The translations under genes were made by a program, and so were the position numbers. From Paracentrotus lividus (Eukaryota; Echinodermata; Echinoidea; Camarodonta; Echinidae), in contig CALNVZ010000649.1 of the NCBI GenBank assembly GCA_940671915.1, positions 7,457,626-7,521,625 on the forward strand: DNA of 64,000 nucleotides, read 5' to 3'. The notes beneath the pieces were generated by a model, which did not search any database, had not been told where the DNA came from, and worked only from the letters and a program-made list of their open reading frames with translations. Every line of letters starts with the position of its first letter. The stretch's first letter is position 1. This document shows, piece by piece, positions 35,831 to 47,829 of this stretch.

Positions 35831-38800
35831 ATGGATGACTCTGACATGGAAATTCTTGGGATTCCGTTTGACAATAGAAAACTGGAAGGGAAACAAACAT
35901 TGGAGACAGATCCGCAATTGAGGTAGGTTTCAACATCTTTTTACATATTATTAATTAAAGCAGTAACTTGAGTTGAATGACTGACATTGCCTTGCTTGTC
36001 CCCTATCATTTATTTAGATTGACTTTTTTAATTATGCAGCACAACCGTGCTGGCAAGAACTGCACTGTCACCGGGGCGGGGCGCGGTCTCTGACTCTGGC
36101 TCTGCAACTGCAGTTAATGCGAATATGAAGTGAAGAAGGCAGGAATTTAGGCTCAGCAGTGAAATAATCAATTTCTAATGTCATATTCTTATTTACCCCA
36201 AATAATGATCACCTAGTATTAGTTAATGTTAATTGTTATTCACAGACTGACTAGATCTAGATCTAGATCTAGACCCCGTCGCGAATAAAAATGTTCTCTT
36301 GACTTGTTTTATTTTTGTCCAAGCAAATCATCAAAGAAATCAGTGAAAGACAAGCTGAAAGAAACAGAGACATTCCACCATGATACTGCAGCCTCAAAGA
36401 GCTCACATTCAAAGAAAAAGAGGAGGAAATCACATGCTGAGAGAAACAAAAAGAAGAGAAGACATGAAAAGGTTTGAATAGTTCAAGACCCTTGAATATA
36501 AATGAGAACAACCAAGTCCATATCTTGGCCAAACTGAGTTAATCATGGGAGGTTGGTGCTTATCCATGAGCCCTTCTCGTGTATAATTTACCACAAAAAG
36601 CCTACAATTTAATAAATGGATGATAACTATCCCTAATCTCCTTTGGCTACAGACAAAAGTATTCCACCTTTTCTTGATTTACTCTAAAAATGAACTGTCA
36701 TTGACTTTAATTTAATTTGATTATTTTCATGTCCATATATTCAATTTTTAGGCTAAAGTCTGGGCCCCGTATTCCATAAACTATACTTAAGCAATTTTTT
36801 TAAGTCTAAATAATTTTTAAAAGTTTTTGGCCAGGGGAAAAACTTCTTAGCCTTTATTCCAAACACATTAAGAACTTTGTCTGAGCTCAGAAAGCATTAA
36901 GCAAAAGTTCAAATTTTATTAATTTTGTTATTGTTAATTTGTGGTCTCAAACGAGCTTGCCATATAATCAACATCCAGGTTAAGCCAATAGGTAGTAGGC
37001 TTAAAGTTAGGATAGAATTCTCTTTTCTTAAGTGCATATTTGTAGGCGCAACTCCATTTAAGAATTTTGACTTTGTCCAAATCTAACAATTTAGGCTTAA
37101 CTGTCAAAAATAGGCCAAGAAAAATTCTTAAATAAAAAAAGAAAATTATTTTAGAAAAAAACTTTTTTTTAAAATAATCTTGAATCTTGTAAAGAAAACA
37201 AAATAAAAGTTTCACAGAAACAAATTCTGAGTTAAATCTAAATGTACAAAGTTTAGATATTACATTACTTGTTTAAATGTGATTGTACTTCATAAATATA
37301 TTGTTATATTTCCTTTTGTAGAGTAACAAAATGAATTTCCCAATGATGTCTGATCCTCACAAGAAGGTTCCTCTCATTACACAAAGTAGACTCACAGTAA
37401 GTATTTTATTGAATTAGTTTTAATTTCTTATTATTCCACATTAAGATATTTCCTTTTTCAAAAATGCCTCCTTTGTTAAGAAGTTTAAAGGGTGATGCCA
37501 TATTCCCATGTTGATTTTTTACACACATATTGCACATCTCATCTTTTGATGCAGGGTGTAGGCTCACCACACAAACTCTCTAACATAAAGGCAGAGGCGT
37601 TGGAAGGCTCTGAGGAGACAAAGGATTGGAGGAGCAAGCCATTGTTAACACACAATTGCTTGCCCCTTCAATCCTTTATCTCTGCAGAGCCTTCCGATGC
37701 CTCTGCATACAAGATGCATTTTGGGGGCACGAATAACACTTTACCAAACATTTCATACAGTTACTTAATTATGTGCCTGTCAAAGTGAGAACATTAATTG
37801 ATATTTATTGACAATGTTTCAGTTTATCAATTACCCTGTACACATACAGTGGTGACCAAAATTATTAGAACACCTGAAGCTACACAAAGTCTATGGGATT
37901 CTTAAAGGTCATGTATAGTGTTGGGAGAATAGATTTTTTGTTTTGCTTCCAGAGCAGAATAATATGAATGAATACCTCAATTAACCTCTGTGTACAAAAG
38001 GATTTGTTATAAAATCCACTTTAACACCTGAATTTAGCAACAAAACTGTGTAAATATATCTATTGACAGTGCCACAATCGATAGGATCTCACAGGCACAA
38101 TGCCAGCATACAGCGGTTTGTGTGCAGAGCATATGCTATTCCCATACACAGACTGTACACACGGAATTCACTCACGCTATACCAATCAGCTGCTGGTTGG
38201 CATGCCCAGAGTTCTGGGGTGAGAATGAAGGAAGTATGGCCTTACTTTGATGAACATCTCTCGTGCTCATGCAAACTATTACATATCATGGAAAGACATG
38301 CATGGAACATGATTATATCCTTTGCCCATATATTGTTATGTCTTTAGAACACTATGAGGACAAGTTGAGCAGGTTTTTAAAAAAATCAGTGTTTTCTACT
38401 ACAACTATACTTGGGCTTTAATGCCCTAGTACATAACTTTTTGGTGCCAACAGCTTTCATGACTTTATAGCGTAGAGTCTTATGCTTCTTGTGATACCAA
38501 ATTTATATGGTTCCGACGATTATGTAATGCGCAGCTTTAAAAATTGTTGCGCTATGCGCTTTCAGTTTCCTCGTAGACGTGTGTATTAAACATGTAGTAC
38601 AAATGCAAAAACGTGAAATACCAATTACATATGACGAAAGCTAAAAAAATGTTTAAGCTAGACGTGTCAAACTTTGCAGTCTTATTCATTCTTACACATG
38701 CATACAAAACACATGCCAAGTTTCAGAAAATTTGGTCTTATGGGGAGGGGGTGGATTGGCCCATCCCCTGGTTGTGAGATGACCAAAAAAAAAAACTACC

Positions 38801-41747
38801 AATTTAATGTTAAGATTATTTTTCATGAAAGTGAAGAAATTTACTTATAAATGCATTTATTTTAAAAGGAAATTTCATGAGCAATTCAAATATGGTGAAA
38901 TATTAAGGGTCATTGGAAAGGGGCCCTTAAATAGGGGCTCCAAATAAAAAAATTGGGTCCCTTCAAAAATATTTTAAAATTCCCTACCTAAGATGTTACT
39001 GCTTCAACCTGCGTTTTTATCAATGACATTTTTGACATCCCCAGGAAATTTCCTTTCAGAATATATTCTTTTGTAGGGAGAGGCTTAAAATGTTTAACAT
39101 TACGACAATTTGATCCTGAAAGGGGCAAGATTTTTAGATTTTTCAATTGGTGGCATAACATAAAAAGGGCGACTTGGGGGCGAGTTCCCAATGCATGGCT
39201 ATGTTATTTAGTTTTTAAAGCATAGTGATGACATTCGGAGACATTCCAACCATTTTATAGGTATTTAAATGGTCAACTGAATGAAAATAACTAAAATCAT
39301 TTAAATATGCTTGGTGTTCTAATAATTTTGGCCACCACTGTATGTATATTTGTATTTGCTCTAGGGTGCACAATACATGTACATGAAATAAAAATGAATT
39401 GTAAATAATGCAAATTTGAGTCAAAAGTGTGACAAATTGCCTACCTAATGTTTATTTTCTCTTTTCTTGTTTACTAGACCTCCATTGGAATGTACAACAG
39501 GGCAAAGAAATCAGATAAAATATTGCGAGGTAAGAATCATACTTTATAATTCTCATAATTTTGTCTTTTTTATTTTTATAACCCAAGCTAACCTCTCTGG
39601 CCCGAATTCACAAACGTGGTTTAGTTAGTCCATGGTCTAAATCAGGTGGTTTGTGAATACCAAAATTTAGACCATGGTCTAAATCCGTGGTTTAAACAAT
39701 TGATTTAGACCATGGACTAACTAAACCACGTTTGTGAATTCGGGCCTCTGTGTTTAAACTTTTTTGTCTGTATCTCCTTTTTTGTATCTACATGTATTTT
39801 GTATCTAAAACTTGCAAATACCCAATATAGTTTTAGTCATGGTTCCTGGAAAACTTACTGGAGATACAAAATATTTCCTTAGCTAACCTACCCCCATCCC
39901 TAAGCCTTTATTATAATATAAAGTTAACCTGATTTAGGTAATTTTCAAAAAAATTCTATACATTCATATTTTTCAGATAAAATATCATTTTCTGATTTGA
40001 TATCATATCGACAGATTTTCAAATGTCCGATGCTGTTAGGGCCACCACGCAGGAAAGCTTACAAAAGATATTGGATGTCTCTGAAGCTAATCTTCCGCCT
40101 GCCCCAAAGCTTGATTCCCCTTTTGTGCTTGATGACATGGATGTACATATGGTCAAACCTGCCTCTCCTCAACCAATCATTCCAGCATCAAAACCAGTTG
40201 CTGCCTTTCCGTAAGTAAATTATTCAATTGAAAGCATCCTGTCCCTCAGATATGATGTTAAATCGAGGTCCCGTAAATAGGAGAGGCATACCGTCTTTAA
40301 CTAAAAAGTGGTGAGAAAGAAGGGTTTCATCTTTATCATTTGCACTTATTATCATGCAATATGGATATTGTGAGAAAAATAACACTGTACCAGACCAGTT
40401 AACTAACAAAGTTGTTTTGATGTAAGCAGCATGCTTTGTGACAATGAACAATTTTATTAGCAAATATAGAGACTGACAATACTGCATGTTTTCTAAAAAG
40501 TTCAAATGTAGATGAAGTTAGGATGAACTGAAATATATGTTGAAAAAAAAAAAAAATTCTTTGACTTTCAGCTCCGGTATGGATCAGAGCAAGGAACTAC
40601 ACAGTCAAAGGGATAGAACAGCAGGTATTGATTTAACTCATGACAGGAATCATATTACTCGACCCTTAAACTCCAGTCCTGAGGTGAGTTTATGTAATAA
40701 TAATAGTAATAGTCGTATATAACATTTAGGTACGCCATCTATCTATACCTCTCCAAAAAGTTTCGCAAATGGATTTGGGCCATGATAACTTTTCAGGTAC
40801 GCTTTAGTTATTCCTGATATTCACACCATTGGAAAGATAATTTATTCCCCTTTTTATTGATATCCTATTTGTAATGATTTTGTCATGCTTCAGTCCACAG
40901 AATATCAGAATATGGAGAAATGTAAAAAGTCAAGTGTTGCAAAATGCATTTATCAAAGTGAAGTTCCGCCACTCGACTTTAGTTTAACAAGGAGCTTGGG
41001 GGTAATAATAACATCATGCAGGGCCCGCTGGGAGAACAGTTGTCAGAACTGAAGTGGCTACCCTGGGTAAATAAAACCATATTATTATTATTATTATTAT
41101 TATTATTGAAGCATGACAAAATCATTACAAATAAGATATCAATAAAAAGTGGAATAAATTATCTGTCCAATGGTATGAATATCAGGAATAACTAAAGCGT
41201 ACCTGAAAAGTTATCATGGCCCAAAGTCCATTTGCAAAACTTTTTGGGAGGGGTTTACTTTCCTATTCAGAGGCGCAGAGGGAAATACAATGAAGGAAAG
41301 GGGATTCATCTAAAATAGGACAAGAACAAATGTATTTTAAGACAAGATTTGAAAGATTCCAAAAACCTAGCATTGCGGACTCAATAGATGATTGTTAAAA
41401 TTCCTTTCTCTTTGAAAAATTAATCAAATTAGTGCATATTAAAAAAAATTGACAACAAAGAAAACTGCTGGTCCAAATAATTATGATCTCATGTGGATTC
41501 AGATATATGAGGATTCTATTAATAGACCATAGACTTCAAATAAATACACTGCACCTCCCGACCGAACCAGTACGAGAATACACTAGATGGTGGACTGAAC
41601 TACACAAGAAGAAGAAGGAGGAGACAGACAATCGTCAATTTACAATCTTATTAAGATGTAGAAGAATTATTTAAAAAGGAGTTTATAAACAGATCATAGA
41701 TTTTGAGAACAGATAAAGCAAATTATTAGTGAGGGAAAGATAGCTAA

Positions 41748-41778
<31 letters not shown>

Positions 41779-42538
41779 AGTAATGTAGCAACACAGAAGA
41801 ATGCTGTTCTTAATAACCATTATCTAATATAGATGTAGAAGTATTATTTTTCTGAAGAGTTTATCAATAGATCATAGTTTTCAAGAAAAGTTACAACAGC
41901 TTTGCAAGAGAGAGAGAGTGAGAGAGAAATTTCACAATATAATGCTGAGCACTCTTAATAATCGTGATTTAATAATCATGATATAATGTTGATTTAGAAA
42001 TACTATTTCAAGATGTGTTTGGAAATAGATTGTAGATTTTAAAATCTAATATAATACACTTTGAGTGAAGGAAAGAGAGAAAGAGAGAGAAATAAATAAA
42101 TGTAACATCACAAAAAAATGCAACATCACAAAAAATGCTGCTCTTTATAATAATAATCTCATGTAGATGTAAAAACACTATTTCTTGAGAAGTTTTGAAA
42201 TAGATCATAAACTTCAAGAACAGATACAATAGAATACAATATGAGTAAGAGAATTAGAGAAAGAAATGCAACGTCACAGAAGAATGCTGCTCTTTATAAG
42301 GATCTAATGTAGATGTAGAAATACTATTTCATGAGGATTTTTGGAATAAGTCATAGGCTTTAAATACTAATACAATACAATATGAATGAGGAAAAGAGAA
42401 AGAGAAAGAAAGAAATGTCACATCATAGAAGAATGCTGCTCTTTATAATGATCTTATGTAGATGTAGAAATACTGTTTTATGAGAAATCTGGAAATAGAT
42501 TATGGGCTTCAAGTACAGATACAATATAAGTGAGGGAA

Positions 42539-42569
<31 letters not shown>

Positions 42570-45500
42570 AAGAGAGAGGAAGAAATGTAACATCAAAGAA
42601 AAAAAATGTTGCTCTTTGTAATCATGATCTAATGTAGATGTAGAAATACTATTTCATGAAGAGTTTGGAAAAAGATGATAGACTTTAAGGATAGATACAA
42701 TGCAATATGAGTGAGGGAAAGAGAGAAAGAGAAAGAAATGTAACGTCACAGAAGAATGCTGCTCTTTATAATAATGATCTAATGTAGATGTAGAAATACT
42801 ATTTCTTGACCTTGAGTGTACTGATCATATAATTCAAAATTCAGATACCACTCATTATGTCATAAATCACATTGAGAATGAGAGAAGCATAGATAGAAGA
42901 TTTTAGAAGAGAGAGAGAGAGGAGGGGAGGGGGACCATGTGGTTTATGTAAGAAACGGATATAAAATTTGTGCTTGAAGACACTCGGTTGTTTCACTTTT
43001 TCAGAGACAGAGATGTGGAATCCAATTTGATGTTTTCTTTTTCTTCTTTAAAATTGTTTTATTTTTAATTAAAGCTTTCACCGGTATCAGAAGCGGCAGA
43101 GCTAATGCAGTCATCATTCAGTCTAAACAGTGTATTCCCTGGTAGAGGTAGGTTGAAAACGGTTATATATGTGATGCATCATATCAAAATGAGACACAAG
43201 TCGCCGAGCAAAGAGTCGTGGAATTCTGCAAAATAATAAATTTCTAAACACTTTCCTATTATTGTTTTCACAATTATTTTTTTTCCCGTACAGGCCACTC
43301 ATGAAATATTAAATATTCAGAAAATCAGAATTATTTTCAATTAAAAAAAATAATTTTTTTTTATTACTTTGCCAATTTCCTTGACTCTTTTTATCTCCTT
43401 ACTTGGCTACTTGTGTCTCATTTTGATATGAAGAGTAAAATATACCTTCATGTTTGAAATAGAAAAGTAAAACAACAACTCTTTTTGGCTCTTTGCACGG
43501 CGACTTGGGTTTCATTTTGAAATGACGAGTCACATAAAAATTCATGTTTGAAATAGAAAAATAAAACAGCAGATTTCTTTTAAAAGCACAGCAGAGATGG
43601 CATAAACATTCATATTGTGAATGACAGCAACGTAAAAACTACGAACATGTTTTATAAGAAAAATAAAAGAAAAAGAAATTTGTCTGTTATGGAATAATAA
43701 TTGTTAAAAACAAAGATATATTTAGTTTGCAACTTAGCTTTGTTTCAAAATTTTTGATAAATTCTGCCAAGTCTTCAATAAACTTATAAATTTTATTGAG
43801 AACATTGGAAATACAGTCTCATTTTAAAACACAAGGACAAACCTTGGTAAGAATAGTTTCCATTCTAAATAATTATGTCTATGTATTTTAACTAGCTGAA
43901 ACATCTCGTTTTTTCATTTATTTAGATTACTTTTCAGAGATCAAGGATAGTTTGGTGAAACAGCTGCAAAAACAGAAACAAAGGTAATCATAAATTTCCA
44001 TTTTGAATCATTACAATCTGTTTATAGTGCCTGGCATATAATCCCTGTAAAACCATACAAGACCTAAAAATACACCAATAGTGTTACTGCCAATGTGCGA
44101 TTGATTCTTGAGCACTCTTTTGAGGTAACTTCTAAATCTATCCTCAATACTTTTGAAGTTGATGTACGCACAATAGTTTTACTCACAGAAAAATTATTTT
44201 TTTAATTATTTTTTTATTTATGTATGTATTTATTTATTTATTTATTTATTTGTTTATTTATTTATTTTTTTTATTTATTTATTTTTTTTTGGGGGGGGGA
44301 TATGGTTGGAATACAATTCATTAATTCAATGCTTAGGAAGTGATTATTTTTGTCTCACTTTGTTTAGCAAGTTGTATAGAGCATTGGTTACTAAACCAAA
44401 TATTTTATTATTTGATTGGGTTGGGTCGTGTATAGCTGTGAGAATTCATCTTTTATAGTTACAACAAATTAAAGATGAGCATTATAATGTTTTTAAACAT
44501 CATTTTTCTCCAGTTCTCTCTTAAAAACACCAAGAAAGTCACACAAACCCACAAGACGTCACTCCTCAGTCAGGAAAAATCTTAACACAGAGTTTGATAG
44601 GAAGTCAGGTTAGTAGTAAATGATAGATTTATGACATAGAATATGAGAAAATAATGATCAAAATGGGACATAAAGATGAACAGAGGGGGAATCTGTGTAC
44701 ATTATTCAGAAATCAATTATTGTCAGTTATTGTGACACTAATATTCGATATGAGAAAAATATATATGTTTGAAAGTTTCAGAACAAAGTAGTGTAAGAGG
44801 TTTTTTTAAGATTGAGATAACTCCTGCTGAAAATTATCGCATAATATGATCATGATATTAGAAGAAAGTTTAAAGAAAGAAGTGAGCATGTAAAAAAAAA
44901 AAAAAAAGTCCTAACTAAAAAATTGGAGATTTAATGTTGACTATTTTCAGGAAGTGTACAGTCATCACTGGTCATGTCAATTGATAGAAATCTGCAACAT
45001 GGTGATGTGGTGAGACGATCTGATTTGATTCCAAAGGTACTTTATTCGTGTATTTTCATTCAATACTTACTATCGTCTATCTTTCATATGTACCGGTATT
45101 TATATTCCTTCTGATAAAAGAATTTAAGGAATCATTGAAATGCGAGCTGTTATATTATTTAAAAATAAAATTCTATTTTGAGCTTCTTTTTTTTTCATTT
45201 TCATAATATTTGAGTAAAGCACATGGCTTATGATTATCATTAATTTGTATAGGTTAAAAATAATAGTTTGCTTTTAAAGATCATAAACTCCAGCTTATCA
45301 AGATAAATTTTTTTCCTTCAATTTGTTGAACCAAATGTCATCTTCTCAATAAGAAAACCAATTCTTTCTGTAGCCTATTTGATAAGTTGAGGAGAAATAT
45401 GAAAACAAGTAGAAGCAAGGAAAATAAAAGGAAAAGAAAGGCAAACAAATGAAAAGATTTGCTTCATGTCATAAGTTGTACTCTAGCTGATTATTTGTTT

Positions 45501-46754
45501 TTGTGAAATATTAACCAATATTCAACTATTCTGGTTCCATAATCAAGTCGAGAAGTCCCTGCAAACTGGCCGAGTCATCCAAGCTTCATACCACCAGAGG
45601 TTCATTATCATCATCATCATCCATCGCTCCCCATACCATCACAGCGCCCCTATCATCATCATCCGTGACGAGGGTTAATGCTTTTGAGGAGTGCACAAGA
45701 ACTCTTCAGGACCAGCCTCATGTTGATATATCGGTTGAGGAGTTCTTTCCTCGGGTTGAAACACAGGTATGTTAAATCAAAATTTGTTAAGTTGATTGTT
45801 ACAATCATTCATCATATACCCCACATTGAAGAATTTTTAATTCCGATTATTCCTTAAAACTTACAGGAAATGAATTGTGATAACTTCTTATAAACTAAAA
45901 AAGTTGCCTCAAACATTTTATAAACTCTTATGATGTGTATTGAATCTTTTCATTGTTGAAAGGGATATTCTCTTTCTTTTGTGTCAACAATTTAAACAAA
46001 ATTTAAGAATTTCGGCCACAACTTGTTGCAAAGGTCTCACATCCCCATCCTGGAAGATGGGAATAGAAGATGAAGTAGTCATTAAAAGTCCACCAATTGT
46101 AGAATTTTGCTAGGTGGGGTAACACCAAAGAGTTTTCAATTGTCTGATTCTCAATCCCGAGTGTCACACAATTCCATCCTCAGGGCCATGTTGCATAAAG
46201 GGTTAAAAATAACAGGAACTTTGCCATCAAATGGTAATTTTCATAAAATAATGCATTTTTATTGTCTGTTGGGCAATGTTACCATGGTAATTACCATTGA
46301 TGGCAAAGTTACTAGTTAATAGTAATTCTCCATGGCCACGGGGCCCAGGACTAATCAAGACATTGTTTTATGCTTCAATCATTAGATGCTTCCTGGTGAA
46401 CATAACACTGACATGCTTGACTACATCCAGCTTAGCTGTAGCAACAATGATAGCTTCTCCTACCCCGATCCTCACCGCCTACCAGGTAACATCATTCCTG
46501 TATCCGCCCTCATCTATCCGCCTCATCTGGATCCTACTGTGCCATTCCAGGAGATGGACAGACACGGTATGCCCTCAAGGAAGCGTAAGGATCATCCTGA
46601 CCTGATACGGCTGCAGAAGGGAAAGTACCAGCCATATGTCAGTGGTTCTGACGAAGATTCACCCATGCTCTACACACTGCCTTTACCGCCTCCACCTGTA
46701 TTACCGCCAGGGTCACCCAGTCCACCCCAAATGTTCAGACATAGAATGTACTAG
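35831..46754 (+). CDS. Unrecognised 524-residue basic, Ser/Pro-rich protein (12 exons)
   Basis: Exons 35831-35922, 36324-36471, 37322-37396, 39478-39529, 40015-40210, 40572-40683, 43075-43147, 43926-43983, 44514-44608, 44951-45036, 45548-45766, 46386-46754. Every junction has GT-AG and joining them gives one frame ending TAG, which is strong evidence for a real gene. I do not recognise the family. The N-terminus (MDDSDMEILGIPF) is acidic; residues about 31-85 are very Lys/Arg/Ser-rich (KKKRRK, NKKKRR: nuclear-localisation-like); then LITQSRLTTSIGMYNRAKKS; a Pro-rich middle; a short QLQKQKQ stretch; a Ser run; and a C-terminus with SRKRKDHPDLIRLQKGKYQP, an acidic GSDEDSP and LPLPPPPVLPPGSPSPPQMF. 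No signal peptide, membrane segment or enzyme motif. Probably largely disordered and nuclear; that is inference. It shares a promoter region with the ALDH9-like gene. Confidence 0.88.
37592..37705. mobile_element. Palindromic hAT-like MITE, copy 2 of 3
   Basis: Near-perfect palindrome CAGAGGCGTTGGAAGGCTCT ... AGCCTTCCGATGCCTCTG, in intron 3 of the unknown gene. The flanks CATAAAGG / CATACAAG match at 6 of 8. Confidence 0.8.
37847..39340. mobile_element. Tc1-like nonautonomous element, interrupted by a TTAA MITE
   Basis: Ends CAGTGGTGACCAAAATTATT and AATAATTTTGGCCACCACTG, each followed inward by AGAACACC or its mirror, with TA on both sides (37845-37846, 39341-39342). The end sequence is Tc1/mariner-like. 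No DDE transposase frame is visible. A TTAA element (37906-38417) sits inside its left end, so the Tc1-like copy is the older insertion. Confidence 0.85.
37906..38417. mobile_element. TTAA-flanked MITE, family B copy 2
   Basis: Ends AGGTCATGTATAG and CTATACTTGGGCT with TTAA on each side; inverse orientation to 17278-17776. Confidence 0.85.
39600..39745. mobile_element. Palindromic MITE with 5-bp duplication
   Basis: Perfectly complementary arms of about 45 bp start GCCCGAATTCACAAACGTGG. The direct repeat CTCTG flanks both sides (39595-39599, 39746-39750). The central part contains TTAGACCATGGTCTAAAT, itself a palindrome. Intron 4 of the unknown gene. Confidence 0.85.
40750..41260. mobile_element. 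Fold-back element with about 145-bp arms
   Basis: The left arm, 40755-40895 (CTCTCCAAAAAGTTTCGCAA ... TTTTGTCATGCTTCA), mirrors 41105-41258 closely. The loop holds a SINE-like piece. Intron 6 of the unknown gene. Confidence 0.8.
41010..41108 (+). mobile_element. SINE-like 3' fragment with (ATT)n tail
   Basis: CAGGGCCCGCTGGGAGAACA followed by GTGGCTACCCTGGGTAAATA and an (ATT)n run looks like the tail of a short retroposon. It sits in the loop of the fold-back element. Family not identified. Confidence 0.5.
41480..42890. repeat. Minisatellite of about nine 145-175-bp units with GAGA tracts
   Basis: Units share TAATGTAGATGTAGAAATAC, TCATAGACTTTAAG-like sequence, a (GA)n block and AACATCACAGAAGAATGCTG. 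Clear unit starts lie near 41821, 41980, 42155, 42300, 42452, 42628 and 42776. It fills most of intron 6 of the unknown gene. It is not a CRISPR array: units are divergent and there are no unique spacers. Confidence 0.85.
43176..43433. mobile_element. MITE with CATATCAAAATGAGACACAA ends, copy 2
   Basis: CATATCAAAATGAGACACAA pairs with TTGTGTCTCATTTTGATATG across about 255 bp; related to 31866-32105. Another diverged end is at about 43492-43525. Intron 7 of the unknown gene. Confidence 0.75.
44203..44290. repeat. (TTTA)n simple repeat
   Basis: TTTATTTA tract with interruptions, ending in a G run; intron 8 of the unknown gene. Confidence 0.85.
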
Positions 46755-46869
46755 GACAGTTTCAAGGAATTTCAAGGAATTAATCCAGAGGAATCAACAA
46801 AATAATCGCCATGGGATGATTTGACTCCAGAAAAGACCAGCCCCATGAGGTGTCGAGTTGACATTTTGT

Positions 46870-46950
46870 TGCCCCCTTCACCAATTTTGCTTCCTGGTTC
46901 TCTGAGTCCACCCCAAATGTTCAGACATAGGATGTACTCAGACAATTTTT
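46870..46950 (+). repeat. Partial duplication of the unknown gene's last coding segment in its 3' UTR
   Basis: The sequence encoding PPSPILLPGSLSPPQMFRHR, then MYSDNF and a stop, repeats the real C-terminus at 46690-46754 (LPPGSPSPPQMFRHRMY) about 187 bp further on. The duplicate is open in frame but lies after the stop codon at 46752-46754. Confidence 0.7.
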
Positions 46951-47017
46951 AGGAATGCCATGGATATAAGACAATAATCATCATCATGGCATTATATGGC
47001 TCTAGAATGGATGACCA

Positions 47018-47132
47018 GCAGAGGCATAAGAAGGCTGTGCAGAGACAAAAGATTGGAGGGGCAAGCGATTGTGTGTTAACAATGGCATGCCCCTCCAATC
47101 CTATGTCTCGGCACAGCCTTCCAACGCCTCTG
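47018..47132. mobile_element. Palindromic hAT-like MITE, copy 3 of 3, in a 3' UTR
   Basis: CAGAGGCATAAGAAGGCTGT ... ACAGCCTTCCAACGCCTCTG, with arms of about 50 bp. An exact 8-bp duplication, ATGACCAG, flanks it (47010-47017, 47133-47140), which sets the family's boundaries. It falls between the stop codon of the unknown gene and its likely poly(A) signal, so the mRNA should carry a long hairpin. Confidence 0.88.
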
Positions 47133-47813
47133 ATGACCAGCCCAATGTGTGAACTGTTAGACAAGGATTTGACCATATAAACCTACTGACCATTGGTCAT
47201 ACTTGTCTTTTTCATGACAATCTTTTTCATGATTTTATATGCTTTATCAAATACAATTTTGTGAAAATATATACATTTTAATGAAATTAAAGACTTATGA
47301 TACTCACTGATTTCCAGAATATACAAAAAGGTTAAAGTATAGTGTACTCAAGCTGTGAATTGAAATAATGATTAGGTCTTCAATAAAAAAGCTAAATGTG
47401 GCAGGGGGCGGGGATAAACAGTACTTGTTATGTATATGTGTACTTGCCACATTTTTGTTCTAAAGTGATGATTCCTATTTAAAAAAAAATAAAAAAATAT
47501 GTGGTATATATGTTTAGGATCGTAATCTAGGGTTGCTTTTTTTAAAACATTTAACTGAATTAGTTTAGGAATAGCTAAAAATTCATAAGAATGATATCCT
47601 TATTTTAACAAACAAACTAAATATTGTTCTCTCAATGCCTCAAAAACAAAACAAGATTATTACAAATTCATATCCACCACCACAGTGGCAATTTCCGAGG
47701 CCTACTGATAGTTAATCCTGTATGGTCATTTGCAGTGCCATATCAATGAAAAGTGTTAAATATTGTCTTTCTGTACATATGTGAATACTTGTGTATATAT
47801 TTGTTACATTTTC

Positions 47814-47819
47814 AATAAA
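47814..47819 (+). terminator. Likely polyadenylation signal of the unknown gene (AATAAA)
   Basis: AATAAA about 1.06 kb after the stop codon. A nearer AATAAA lies at about 47381-47386. Confidence 0.5.
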
Positions 47820-47829
47820 AATGTTTTAT

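Noticed and set aside
41480..42890. Regular repeats resembling an array with spacers
   Set aside because: Whole units repeat with divergence and no unique spacers, so it is a minisatellite, not CRISPR.
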